Below are positions 1 to 15,959 of a stretch of DNA of 64,000 bases, piece after piece (positions within the stretch are counted from its first letter, which is position 1; every line of letters starts with the position of its first letter). The notes under the pieces are model-generated. The model had not been told where the DNA came from and made no database searches. It saw only the letters and a list, made by a program, of their open reading frames with translations. The position numbers and the translations under genes were made by a program. This DNA is from Heliopora coerulea (Eukaryota > Cnidaria > Anthozoa > Scleralcyonacea > Helioporidae), in the NCBI GenBank assembly GCA_030142905.1, contig JASJOG010000011.1:1054001-1118000 (forward strand), read 5' to 3'.

Positions 1-788
1 GGCAGTTCACTAACCTTTTAGCTTTTTATGAATAATTTTATACTGCCTATATTGTATTCTACTTTTATTAATGAAGGGTAATAAGTTTATTTTAATCAAT
101 CCCATTCAAATGCATTTGGTTTTTCAATCATCTTGAGAAATTGATTGCATCACAATTTAAGAATGCTCAGTATTTATTGACATAGTCATAGTCATGTCTG
201 GACCTGTACTGCATCTCATCTAGACTGTAGTTGAGGATGATCCAGGTGGAAAGCATAATCTTAAAATAAATATGAATGCCAAGCATAAAACATGCAGAGA
301 GAATGGCTTTCCTGGCTACTGGGTTATATTGGTGACTAAATTAACTGAAGCAACAACTCCCCACTTTTTTGCCAATTGTCTCACTTGGCATTAGAATTGG
401 TGAAGATTTTTTTTTTTCTGAACCTTGACTTGGACGGTCATTCATCCATATCTTGGTCTTCAAGACTTCTTGACCTCTGATGGACCTCAGAGAATTCTAT
501 AGGCCTTCACCATTTTTAATAATAACAGCCTATGAACACATTTATAGTTCTCACAGACAAAGAATAACTCGTTGAAGTTAATTCATGAGGTGGCCATAAA
601 ATTTTAAGTCATAAACTTCCGCCATAGGTCAAACGAGGTGAGATCATAGCCTGTAGCATAATATGCTCCATGATTTGATACGTCGACCAATGTTGTGTGG
701 TCTGAAGGCTGGATGAAGGCAAGTGTTTCATCTTTTACCAAATCACATCCTCGTTTCACCAAAGAATATAAAATAATGCCATACTCAC

Positions 789-1195
789 GTTTGGGTCGAG
801 GGTTTCTTCATCAAGTTCAATATTCTTTTTGTTCTTCTGATCACAGGAGGCCTTCGCCTGAGGAAGAGAAATGATATTAAGAAGCCCATTCCTGAAGCGA
901 ATTGGGAGTTTTCAAGAACGCATTGTTCAGGATAGTAGTGATATGTGACTATGTGATGACACAAGGGTCAAAACAAGAGTTCATTTTCTTTCCCATACCT
1001 TCTGGTTCGCTTGCTTCGTCTCTTTTTCCTTCGCTTTCTTTTCGGCTTTTTGCCGTCGTTTCAGTTCACTGGAGTAGAAGAGTTAGAAAAGCTAAAGTGT
1101 GATACCTATAAGCCCTTTCATTCTCAAGAACACATCCTGGATGTCAAGTACACTAACTTTTTGCTGATCTTTTCCTCGCTGCCGGTATCAGCCAT
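789..1195 (-). CDS. KARS1: Lysyl-tRNA synthetase, 5' exons (partial, continues beyond left edge)
   Basis: Three coding exons of cytosolic lysyl-tRNA synthetase, the class II enzyme that charges tRNA-Lys. Exon 1 is 1195-1158, starts MADTGSEEKISK and ends in phase 2. Exon 2 is 1068-999 and encodes a basic helix starting ELKRRQKAEKKAKEKETKQ. Exon 3 is 857-789 and ends ELDEETLDPN. Junctions are tag/GT-type: donors GTTAGT, GTATGG, GTGAGT and acceptors ctccag and cctcag. In animal KARS the same order is seen: a short N-terminus, an SKN/ELKRR exon joint, a lysine-rich tRNA-binding helix, then EEs-DPN followed by QYYkIR. The QYY exon is not in positions 1-788, so the anticodon-binding and catalytic domains lie outside the window. 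It is divergent from the epimerase gene at 1747. Recognition rests on motif order; the identification is strong, but only the N-terminal 59 residues are visible. Confidence 0.85.
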
Positions 1196-1240
1196 ACTTG
1201 CCAATGGTTTAAACACGTGGATCAATCCAGTGATCCTTAC

Positions 1241-1300
1241 CTTCGGCGACAACACCCGAGGAGTAGTTCTTGGAAGGTTGGTCAGCAGGCGAACAAACAT
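1241..1300 (-). CDS. KARS1: Candidate alternative first exon of KARS1 (mitochondrial presequence)
   Basis: An ATG at 1300 opens a 20-codon exon reading MFVRLLTNLPRTTPRVLSPK, ending at a good donor (AAG/GTAAGG) in phase 0. It has four arginines, many Ser/Thr and no acidic residue, as expected of a mitochondrial targeting peptide. It cannot join exon 2 directly because that would create TGA. It does join in frame to an internal acceptor at 1174 inside the cytosolic exon (gcgag/GAAAAG), giving ...LSPK-EKISKN-ELKRR. Animals commonly make cytosolic and mitochondrial KARS from one gene by alternative 5' splicing. This exon is inferred, not proven. Confidence 0.4.
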
Positions 1301-1746
1301 TTAACAACCAAAACAAACATTCCCCTGCCAGTTCTCCCTCGCAAGATGTTCATAAAATTCCCAAGGAAATGCTTTATCATTTAAATGAACCCATAAGGTC
1401 GACTTTCAATAAGAAAACCACCAAAGCACAAACTCCTGCCTTCTCGTTCGACTTTGGTTGAAGAAATCGGAGATAGACTTTCGGACAGTGCCGTTGACGT
1501 TCGTAAAAACACGGCAACAAAAGCAGTAACCCGACGGCAGTTTTCGAAAGCATTCTACTAATTTGATTATTTAATTTACAATTAGCACTTGTGTAAATTT
1601 CTCCGGTCGTATACGTTTTGAGACTTTGTATGAAATTTTACCCATATGTCTAATGCTATCTAGTTTCGAGGTCATTCGGATCGAATTTCACCGTTTGAAG
1701 AGTTTGTCCTCACTTGTCTGGTGCTCGGTGTGTTCATAGCTGAGAG
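1301..1746. promoter_or_regulatory. Divergent intergenic region between KARS1 and the epimerase gene
   Basis: About 450 bp separate the KARS1 candidate upstream exon (-) from the epimerase start at 1747 (+). Divergent starts make this the likely shared or back-to-back promoter area. I see no strong TATA box and no repeat. A minus-strand open stretch of about 55 codons starting near 1552 is probably chance. Confidence 0.45.
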
Positions 1747-3833
1747 ATGTTTACTGCTTCTTTATTTATCATTTCAGTGATTGTTACGGGTCTTGCGGAG
1801 CCAGATGGAAGTGCGACAGAAGATCGAGTATCACGTGTACTTGTTCTTGGTGGTAATGGCTTCATTGGTAGCTCTCTGGTCATAAAATTGCTTTCAACTA
1901 GTAAACCCGTAACCATTTTGAATCGTGGTAGCTGGTACTTCGACTCGAGATCTCGCATCGAGCCCTACGTTGATCGCCTTCTGTGCGACCGGAGTAACAT
2001 TTACAAATGTGCGGAGTTGGTGAATTCGACCCAATACTACGATGCAGTGGTCGACTTCTCTTCGTATTATGGCGAAGATATACAGGTACTGAAGAGCGAT
2101 TTGAAACTTAAATTGTTAATTATATTTATATCTTTATGTAACTTATGTTCAACACAGTGGCAGCGAGAGCTGGCAAGGTCTTTTAAAAATTTTGGTGAAA
2201 ATGACAAAAATAAGCAAAAGTTTTGATTGCCTTCTTGGCACAAGCTCGTCTCGTTAAGAGACCTGACGATTTGACCTTCTTGCGGATCAAGTGGTAGGCT
2301 TACCGTTCACTAAATCCAATCTACCCTTCTTCTGGGCGAGTAAAATCGTCAGGCGTGTACCAGAATAAAATAGCAAGATTAAGTAAGGGACTGAGCCAGT
2401 TAAAATCAGGACCGAGAAACTTAAAATGCATAACATTTTAATTTAACCCATTAAGGGGCAAGGACTCACATTCTACTCTGGCTAACGCCAGACAATTTTA
2501 CTTGTCTAAGAGATGAGCCCTGCTCCTTCATGAGTTAAATAACCAGCGGCGTTGCCAGGATTTTCCTAGGAAGGGGCTAACGACCGACCAGGAAGGGGCA
2601 GCAGCCAGCCACTAGGGCCAAAAGGCCAGGCAAATGAAACTTCGGTGACCCTGGTTAATTTTTGTGATTCATTCTAGCGGAAAGAACTCTTCTATCTCGT
2701 AATGTAAAGTGTATCATGTATCTGGCGTAAGTATAAACTTCTAACGTCGGCACAGCGGATGAGGGTGGGGGGGATGGGGCCATGCCTCTCTAAATGGGCC
2801 AGGGTATGTTGCGTTAAACCCATTGTTTCATCCGATTACATAAATTTGAGGTTCTGATGTCTGGTTTCTCCCGGACAGACTGTTATCTTGCGATAGTGCG
2901 CACACTTGTACAAAAATTACCGAACTAATAATCAGTTTAATTCCAATCAGGTAACTTTTCTGGAATGCGTTTGAAGACGATAGAGATACGACCTAATAAT
3001 GGATACTTTTACCCTTCTAGAGTATGTTGGAAGTCCTGAGAGGAAGATACACCCGGTATATTTACATCAGTTCAGACTCCGTCTATGAGGTATGCGTTCA
3101 GAACTCTCATGGTGGTTGGAGCAGAGAAGAGGACGCAGTGAGACCCGGTGACCCGCAAGATAGATATACAATGAACAGAAAAGATTCCTATGGAAATCGA
3201 AAATTGGAATGTGAGGAAGTACTTGAAAGAGAGAAAGAAGTGCATGGTATAAACTTTGTCAGCCTTCGTCTTCCCGATGTTTTTGGTCCACGTGATACAA
3301 CCGACCGCTTTTGGAACTACCAGATCTGGTTGCAAAGTCACCATATTGCTGGATCGTTTGGTCCCATTCACTTACATCCAAAAAAGAATAAGCTGATTAG
3401 CTTCGTCTATTCAGAAGATGTTTCAGAATTAATTCTTAACCTCTTGAATGCTAGCCTCGCTGTCTACAACGAAGCTTACAATGTTGCGTTTGAACCGGTT
3501 ACGTTAGAAGATTTCTTGAAAACGATGGCTGAATCTCTCGTAATAAAAGAGCTCGTGTTTGATCGAACCGAAAAAGCAAATGTTCACTGGTACCCGTCTG
3601 TTACACGCGGTCCTGTTAACGTTACGAAAATTTCAAAAAAACTCTCTTGGAAGCCATCGTCATTCAGGGAAGCGGTAAGGACGTCCTGTCAATTTTATCG
3701 AGATGCAATGAGCGTTGCCAGATTTCAAAAACGAAGAGACGAAATTATGAAGAAGTATATTTATGACAAAGAAACTTGGAATCGCTTTTTAAAAGAACAA
3801 GGAGTGAATCTGGGTCTGCATGATGAATTGTGA
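1747..3833 (+). CDS. NAD-dependent epimerase/dehydratase family protein, signal peptide-bearing
   Basis: Two exons: 1747-2085 (113 codons, phase 0, donor CAG/GTACTG) and 3021-3833 (acceptor ttctag), giving 383 residues. Residues 1-17 (MFTASLFIISVIVTGLA) look like a secretory signal. The Rossmann glycine motif is VLVLGGNGFIGSS near residues 34-46. The second exon continues with RYIYISSDSVYE and the SDR catalytic motif SYGNRK (YxxxK), followed by a typical epimerase C-terminus (NVAFEPVTLEDFL). The family oxidises or epimerises nucleotide-linked sugars or related substrates using NAD(P). The substrate cannot be told from sequence. A signal peptide suggests an ER/secretory location, which is unusual among extended SDRs, although the start could be a membrane anchor. 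The intron holds a palindromic MITE copy at 2443-2538. No frameshift or missing catalytic residue was seen. Confidence 0.88.
2086..3020 (+). other. Intron of the epimerase gene with repeat debris
   Basis: A 935-bp intron. It contains a copy of the CCATTAAGGGG palindromic element (2443-2538), a degenerate related piece near 2270-2345 ending in cgagtaaaatcgtcagg, and a GC-richer stretch at 2540-2830 resembling other coral repeat debris. No extra exon is needed, because the two flanking exons join in phase 0. Confidence 0.6.
2443..2538. mobile_element. Short palindromic MITE, CCATTAAGGGG family (copy a)
   Basis: It starts TTAACCCATTAAGGGGCAAGG and ends with an imperfect inverted version (ccctgctccttcatgagttaa). 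The centre is a hairpin core reading ctctggctaacgccagac followed by aattttacttgtc. The same arrangement recurs elsewhere in the window (for example 23006-23130, 23451-23540 and 37566-37670). It has no coding capacity. Confidence 0.7.
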
Positions 3834-4520
3834 TATGACATCCAGAAATGATGAAATTTTAACATGACTGCGAAATTAGACGGGATATGCAAGATGCGAA
3901 AGTGGTGGTATGCGTTAAAATTTTGCCCTTAGTTTATCAGGTACTGCACCGATGCGCAGTTATTTATTAGATAGTATAATTAAATATCCTTGTGTATATT
4001 CAAACTTATTTGTATGCAGTGTCGGCCTAATATACAACGAAAACCAGTGTCATTCTTCTTTTTACGGTAACGGTTTATTCATGAATTACTGCTCGGTCTG
4101 GTGAAAAACGCTTCGTTTTTCTTATCTGGTTACCCAATTCTTCTGTTATATTATTTCGAAACTGACCAAACTGCACGTCTGAGTAACTTTCGTATTTTAA
4201 CTTTCTGTTCCACAAGCAAAGAAATTCTTGTGAGCCAAGATCATAAACTTTCTAAACTTCACCCTCGCTGAATGGCAGCCTTAGTTGTGTTCCACTATCT
4301 TTATTCCGATATTGTTTTGCATCTGCACACAACATTAAAGCTTTCAATTCTATCGTAACTTGCACTGAGCATTTACCATTAACAATTTCAATTTTAAGAT
4401 TTACAACCAGTTCAATACTTTGGTCTGCCAGTCACACACATATTTACACAAACTCCAAAACTAGTGTCAGTCGTTTCAACCAGAGACGTCAGACGAGGTT
4501 GACATTTCGTCTCAAGAAAT
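3834..4520. other. Tail-to-tail intergenic region (epimerase / GST)
   Basis: The epimerase (+) and GST (-) genes converge here. It holds their 3' untranslated sequence. I see no additional open exon and no clear repeat. Confidence 0.5.
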
Positions 4521-7500
4521 TTAACCAATGAAACGGGTGACGTCAAACTCACTGGGATCAAAGTTTTCATCCAGGAGATTCTGTCCGTCAACTTCTTTCC
4601 AATGCGGCGGCCATGTTTCCTGGATGGATTTTCGCACGGAAAGTCGTTCATAGTAATCTGCTAAGCGTGGAAACTTCTTGTCCAGATCAGCATACATGCG
4701 CACGACGAAAGCAAGTTGGGGGAAAAAGACTGCATCAGCCAAAGTGAAGTTGCTTCCAGTTAGGAAAAAATCCCCTTCGTGCTAAGAAAGAAATACGTTT
4801 ATTGTGGTTAAGAATAGGATACCAAGTTGGAGCTGGGTGATCCACAAATAAGGTAAGTCGTATACGGTTGTTCGTTATAGGGGTGGTGCGTGACACACTC
4901 CAAAGTTGGCCGAAAACTCCTAGAAAACCCGGTCAAAAATCGATGGTAATTGGGACAAAATGTAGTTTGGTAAGGTAGGTAAAAATCCGTTTTGGTCACT
5001 GGTCTATATTTAATTTACTTATTTGGGCTGAGAAAGCGAGGCTGCACCTTACATGGGCTGAATGCGCGTCAAATTCGGGCAATTTTTGAAAGGACTCAAT
5101 ATCCGGGCAAATTGAGCGGAATACCTCTTGATCAAAATGGGTTAAGTACGCCCCTGAGTAATGGAATACATGTAAATGGCAACGGATATTGGCATACTCC
5201 AGGCCGCAGTAGTGAAGACCAGCTGCGTCAATCTTATCGTGTAAACGATTCTTTACATGCAGTGTACACATTGTGCTCCCAATAGTATCGGCGGCTCGGG
5301 AAAGTAGTGCTGATGTCTGGAACGGTGAAACGAAGCAGTTGCCCTTGACCGCTATGAAAAAACCCTCATCGTTACAAAACCAAACTAACTAGGTAAACAG
5401 GGTTCTCCCCCAAGCGACGTAGCGTCGCGCTGGGTCACACGTATTTTACCCAATGCTACGCTGGGGAATATTATCATATTCATCACTCTTTATAATGACA
5501 TTTTTGGTTATTATTTTTGTAAGATTAAATACTTTAAAGTTTTCGGGGAAAATAGGCTAGATGGGGTAGTCTGCCATTTTGAATGTACCCGAATGCCCTA
5601 TATTCCATTGCGCACCCAGTTGTATTGTGCGCACATTTTTATTGTGTTAATTGCTCAGCAATGCTCCTAATTCACCAAACAGTGCAGTCCATCTACATCA
5701 AAATTAGTCGCTATTGTTCTGAAAAACGGCGAGGCTTTGAGGAAAATTCCCGAGGATAACCCTGCTAAATACACTAACTCCACGTCGAAAACTCAAGATT
5801 TTTATTTTATATCGTGTGTTCGATTTTCGTGATTTGTTTTCCAAAGTTTGAAATACATACCAGGCTTTAATATTTCAACATTACGGGGTGGTCTTTTATT
5901 CCAACACTGGTTGGACATGCGAAGACTAGAACCTGCAGAGACCTCATAATATTAGATAGAAACCAAACTAGCGACGGTTGATAAATAGTTCACTTACTTT
6001 CTCGAGATAACTCTCCCAAAGCTGAAGTTCTGCAATTAGTTCTTTCCGGTTGGCGTTCAGTACATCCTACATTCAAATAAAAAATCAAATGAAAAGTTGA
6101 CCAAGACACTGAAGAATTACCAGCTAATGTAACGATTATCTGCAATTTCTGTCTGGGGAACAAAAAAAATATTTTCAAGAGATAACGAGTTCAGGGAATG
6201 CCTGCAACGGTCGGAAACTTCAGTGAAGGATTGGACATAATCGTGCATGACGTTATTGTGCATGGACTTGTTCCCGTCACATTCAAGATTCTCGGTAATT
6301 CGTCATTGCTTTGTACGAGTTTCGGTTAACACTTAATTTATTTCAGTTTCCACCTATAATGAAGGCGATTTTGACAATCTTTACAACCCGTCAACTTTGT
6401 TCGCATATGATGGGAAGGTGGGAGAGTGTTGATTGCGTATTTGTATTTCTAGTGACTTCCATAATTATGCCTGGTGCTAATGGAGTATTGCTCATGCCCA
6501 ACAGATGCGAGCATTGCTCTCGATATATGCATGAGGAAAGATACTGCTGTTGGACAGGGTGATTTTAAAATCTGTATGGTAGACCACCTGGTCCAGTGGC
6601 CCACACAGATATTGTTCCGTGGCCTCTGATTCAAAACATCACTGTTTGAAGAAGTCACGAGCATTCCCTGAGACAAACCTTCGGTAAGCCGTTATAGCTG
6701 GCAAGAATGTTCAAGAAGGGCCAAAAACTAATATGTTCTGCTTGGTACATTTAGCCTAAGCTTCTCAGCAGGTTGTTCATGCTCTGTTTACCAAAAACTT
6801 TTGCTATAAACCATCTCACAGTCCCTGAAACCCAAAATTTCCTTGCACAGCACCCCAGGCACTCCCAGACGGGATGCTCTTAATCAATCCATTAAGGACT
6901 CACTTGAGTAGTTTACTCTGGCTAATGCCAGACGATTTTACTCGTCACAGGGATGAGACCTGGGCAAGGGCGCAACCAGAAATTTGAAAAAGGGGGTCGT
7001 TTTTTTGGTCCACAACCCCCCAGTCCAAAACAATAACAACACACAGTAAACTATGTTAAGTATTTGTTTAGTTTATAGCAACAACACCCGACGTCAAAGG
7101 CAGTAAAAAGAGTAGAAGTAACTTCTGGGCAGCTCAGGACATTAAAGTTGACGGTTGGCATCCAAAAAATCCCTCTCACTCCCCAAAAAACGAGGGGCGA
7201 CCTCCTTCCCCGACTCCCCCCTCGTTGCGCCCAGGTCACCTAGGCATTAAGCGTTAATCTCAAAGGTACTTCTACAGTAATTGACGTTGGGTGCCGACAT
7301 TCCAAATATCGAAAGAAGTAAGTAATCATACCTTTTTCGTCTCCTCAGGAGGGGTAAAGAATAAATAATAAAGGACCTTTTCGTTGCATTTAGTGTGGAG
7401 GTTCAGTGCCTAAAAAAGTAGACTTAAGGATTGAGCGGGAGGCATAAAAATAAATTTAAGAAACTGTTCAAACAGCTTTACCATTACCAATTACAATTAC

Positions 7501-10058
7501 AACAATTACCAAACAGTTGTCAAATGTGGATTTTTTTCTCCAATTATTTGATATCTTTTCCCCAATTATTTGATGCATGTACCATTACGTTGAATTCTGG
7601 ATGTATTTTTTTTCGCTAGATTACGTTACTCTTTCGCCCGTTGGTTCTGAAAAGCAATTTTGGACATTGACGTGTCGATGTTTCCTTTTAGTTTCGTCGC
7701 TTTAGTTTAGACTGTCTTCCACCAGGCGAATTTTATCACGCGAACCGACATTTCTTTGAGTAAATTCAACAGGTTTCTCCTTAGTTACAATCGAAAGCCT
7801 GTGAGATGAAAAAAAGTCGCTTCATGCGATAAAATTCGCCTAGTGAAAAACAGACCTTTACTGTGGCTTTCCGACCGAATTTGAGAATCCCCATTAAATT
7901 CCGAAAAGACATCCGATTCTGCGCGTTGTTGATTTTGCGGTTGGGAATTTGTCTTCTCAACTATTCAACCCTATGTTCATAAAAACCATAACCAGCCGAC
8001 AACTTAAAAATATTACCACGAATACCGTGTCTTTACTCGGGTTTACTGAAACATCAAGTTCCAAGATGGATATTTTCCGTTTAGTTTTTCTACAATGTTC
8101 ATAAGATGCTTGCTTATCCTTTTAAACTAGTAATACCCTTCAACTAGTACCATTGCTAATAAATATCATCATAAAGCAGAACCAGAGCATACTGTGAAAG
8201 ACTGGGACACATGCCTCGTAAATTCTTTGTAGAACTAATGCTTTTTCTTTCGGGTCATCTGGTAAAAGCCTGTTGCCTTTCCCTGGAAAGGTATCCTATA
8301 TACGACAGAAACAGAACAACTTTTTAACTCTTTGACAACTCAATCTTCAAACAGCTTTCTAACCATTTTCATTTCTTTTGCACTCATTCAGGAATCGTCC
8401 CAGAATAATGTCCCACCTTGTCGCAAATTACGCGATCAAGTGACGTGCAGAAGTAGTGAACAATATTGTTCAACGCTGCACGTGTCTTGAATCCAGAATT
8501 ACAGGCACGCACTCAAGTATATTCGACTTCTGATTGATAAACCTTCCCTTCCTTTAATCCCATTTGAAAATAAACCTGCATGTATGAGTCAGGTATTGAC
8601 GTGTTTCGCAAGGACACGCATACAGGACAATACACTCATATTTGAGATATGCAGGTGGGTGGGAATTATAGCCTGTTAAATCAATATCATCTCAGAATAG
8701 AGCTGCATTATCTATCAGTGTTGAGTTATTAGGAATATAAAGCATTTGGCCTTCGGATGGCAAACAGCAAAATTGACAGAGCCGTTTGTAATTTTCTTAT
8801 TGCCATGTTGCGACTAAGCACAGACCGCTTTCTAGTTATTTAAAACCACGTCATCCTGTTTCAACTTCAGAAGTTGTGGGAACCACTCAATATTTTAATA
8901 AACTACAAAACAGTGGCAACTCCAAATGTTATTAATATTTTTATCGATTCTACGTTTCGACTAACTTACAGTCATCATCAGGAAAATGATAATTATGATA
9001 ATGACTGTGAGCTAGTCGAAACGTAGAATCAATAAAATGCTAACAACATTTGGAGTCGCCATTGTTTTGTATTTTGTTTCAACTTTGTATGGAAGCAGCA
9101 TGGAAACCTGAAATGCAGAATTAAGAAAAAAGAATAGCATTCAACTGACCTCAAGATAGTGACAAATTCCAAGTGACTCGTTCAAAATGATATCATCGTG
9201 TTTGAAAGTTGGAAGCTAGGAACGTAAAGTTGAGTAGAAATCGATGAGACCTCACATCCAGCAATTTCGAGGGAATAAATACTACTGATCTCCTGTTAAG
9301 AATGTAATTTATGTAAGATCAAGTACTGTTGTTAATACATGTTAATATATACCGTCAATGTAATTTTTTCTCTCCTGAATTGATCAAACAAGGAACGATG
9401 TTGATACTTCTCCACGTTTTTCGCATCAACACACCGTAAATAGTAAAAGTGCGAGATCACTTCAAACATGTTTTATCGATGTCATAATGACGGTTCGAGA
9501 TTAGTTTCAGAGCCCTTAAATCAGAGATCATGCTCCATATTCAGGGTTATAAAAACATCATGTTGTTTTATAGGAGCTTACAGGAATGATAAAGTTTCAA
9601 GGAGACAAAAAATCGTTTTCTTTCGTGTTACTGGTTTATTTGTCTTTTACATAAACCAGGCTCTGATCACACGCCTTCGGCCATACTGTATGACAAAGAT
9701 CGCAACTATCAATACAACTGTTTTTGTTTATCGTAATGGATAATTAAAAAAAGTCTATTTACAACGTTGAATTTAGTCGCCCAACTGTTAGTTGTACACC
9801 TGTTTATATCTCAAAAGAAAAAGAAATAAAACTGCATGCATGGAGTAAATGTACGCTATGCTTCCAACCCACCTGGCCTCTTGGATTGATTTCGCGAACA
9901 TCTTCGGATTTGTGCTCGTAATTCAAAAACGACAGTTGTTTGCCATCATACTGCGTGAGGTTTTTTTCTTCGAGGCAAATCATGACGCGCCAACATGGAG
10001 TACTTCCAGAACCCCAGAATAAGGAGAATTTTCGCGACTTGCACGGCGAATCGCCCAT
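4521..10058 (-). CDS. Glutathione S-transferase, rho/GSTA-like
   Basis: Six exons, all phase 0: 10058-9873, 9215-9150, 8295-8215, 7409-7332, 6066-5998 and 4781-4521, giving 246 residues. The thioredoxin-like N-domain carries LFWGSGSTPCWRVMICLEEK (the GSH-activating Ser/Cys region), NPRGQ-LPTF (cis-Pro) and the Glu-Ser GSH contact in LNESLGICHYLE. The helical C-domain follows with RLLPDDPKEKALVLQRIYE, a VLYYLFFTPPEE exon, ELQLWESYLEK, LTGSNFTLADAVFFPQLA (N-capping box of helix 6) and IQETWPPHW. This is the layout of fish GST A / rho-class enzymes, which conjugate glutathione to electrophiles in the cytosol. The exon ending ...RIYE uses a GC donor (GAG/GCATGT); all others are GT. The start at 10058 is chosen because family members begin about ten residues before LFWGSGS. 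The frame stays open for 76 codons upstream, but that part is unlike GST. Confidence 0.93.
5398..5764. mobile_element. MITE-like element with CAGGGTT terminal inverted repeats
   Basis: Lies in the last GST intron. The left end is CAGGGTTCTCC and the right end GGATAACCCTG, which match at 10 of 11 positions as inverted repeats. A CAGG start resembles hAT-type ends. Internally there is cgacgtagcgtcg (palindrome) and no coding sequence. I could not find a convincing target-site duplication. Confidence 0.45.
6377..6562 (+). CDS. Weak candidate: short Cys-rich ORF, possibly secreted
   Basis: On the strand opposite to the GST gene, inside its 1.3-kb fifth intron. An ORF with a hydrophobic segment (CVFVFLVTSIIMPGANG) is followed by a short tail with CEHC and a CC pair near the end. 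It resembles the shape of a small secreted peptide but has no homology I can name. It may be chance; low confidence. Confidence 0.15.
   Translation: MFTTRQLCSHMMGRWESVDCVFVFLVTSIIMPGANGVLLMPNRCEHCSRYMHEERYCCWTG
6887..6966. mobile_element. Degenerate CCATTAAGG-family palindromic MITE (copy b)
   Basis: Contains atccattaaggactcac, then tactctggctaatgccagacgattttactcgtc and gggatgagacctggg. The core is well preserved and the right terminus eroded. It lies inside a GST intron. Confidence 0.55.
7712..7853. repeat. Foldback repeat
   Basis: The left arm ctgtcttccaccaggcgaat (continuing tttatcacgc) is inverted at 7826-7853 (gcgataaaattcgcctagtg). The arms are about 30 bp around an 80-bp centre, within a GST intron. 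Confidence 0.55.
8901..9075. mobile_element. Foldback (inverted-repeat) element
   Basis: Arms of about 75 bp: 8901-8975 includes aaacagtggcaactccaaat and gattctacgtttcgactaac. 9000-9075 carries the inverse with a few mismatches. The central loop is only about 25 bp. It resembles the cgaaatatt/tcatcatcagg foldback elements at 11.4, 22.6 and 50.7 kb. Confidence 0.7.
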
Positions 10059-11032
10059 AGCTTGTGACTTTTTCCTTATTACTTCAGACTGAACCACACC
10101 CTTGTGCTCAAAATTCAGTTGTGTTTGCAACACCGTAGCTCCCTTCTGCTTTATAAAAGCAGCAACGTGTGTTTTAGTGGGATGCGAAAACGTTAAAAAA
10201 GCCCACGATAAGCCCAGCAACGTATTAGTTTCAACGATAAGGATAAAGACCGTAAGCTTATGTAGTTTGGGCATGGGATAATCCACTCTTAACCCGGTGA
10301 GTTTGCTTCAACGAATGAAGAAAGGATTAAAGTAAATATACACGTAGGGAGTAATATTAAATAACCTTCCTACTGAGGGTGCAGCTGCCACCTCAGGGGA
10401 GAACTACATACTGTCAGGTTGTTTTGGGCCGTTTGCTTTTCCGGTAATCACGGGGGGGAAATGAGGAGATAAATGTGCGGCAGATAAATTTTTTTGAAAT
10501 TTATGTGTTAGAAGTATGACAGCTTGGAAATATCATCAGATGATAAACGATCGTCAAGCTCTATCCTCAGAAAAATGATTTCTCAGGATTATAGAATCCT
10601 GTTTTTTAATAAATGCATTTCACAGTCATGGCTATATTTCGAGAGGTTTGCTGGACATTAACACGTCAAATTTTTCTATGTTTGGTACGCCTTTTTAGCA
10701 ACCCAATATAGAGTTTTAGAAAGCCGACAATAACGCCAAAAGATCAGTTTATGGGCTCATGTATTTTGTAAGTTACAACCCACACACGTCATTTTGCACA
10801 AACACGGTCACAAAATTCGTTTTTCCTCGTTAAACCCTGCATGAAAGGCTTGAAAAGACATGAAAGAAAACGAAAGTTTTGAAATAGCGAAAATCATAAT
10901 GCTTCTTTATAAAACTTAAATTACATTGAACTATTAAAGTGTAATATTACTCAGGTTAAAACTAGAATAGGACTATTTTGACGAAAGAAAGATCTCGCGC
11001 AAAAGTAAGTTCATAGTGCACCAAAACATTTG
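10059..11032. other. Intergenic region, GST 5' flank to SLC66A2 3' end
   Basis: Contains the GST promoter side (just above 10058) and SLC66A2 3' untranslated sequence. Near 10540-10600 is a fragment (gatcgtcaagctctatcctc) that matches the tail of the SINE copies at 47.7-48.2 kb. No further gene is supported. Confidence 0.45.

Positions 11033-15959
<4,927 letters not shown>

Noticed and set aside
3072..3371. 99-codon minus-strand ORF
   Set aside because: It is the antisense shadow of the epimerase second exon, which has clear family motifs.
9804..10286. A 76-codon in-frame extension upstream of the GST start, with a hydrophobic stretch
   Set aside because: GST relatives start close to the LFWGSGS motif. 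The upstream part resembles no GST region and includes likely 5' UTR, so the ATG at 10058 is preferred.
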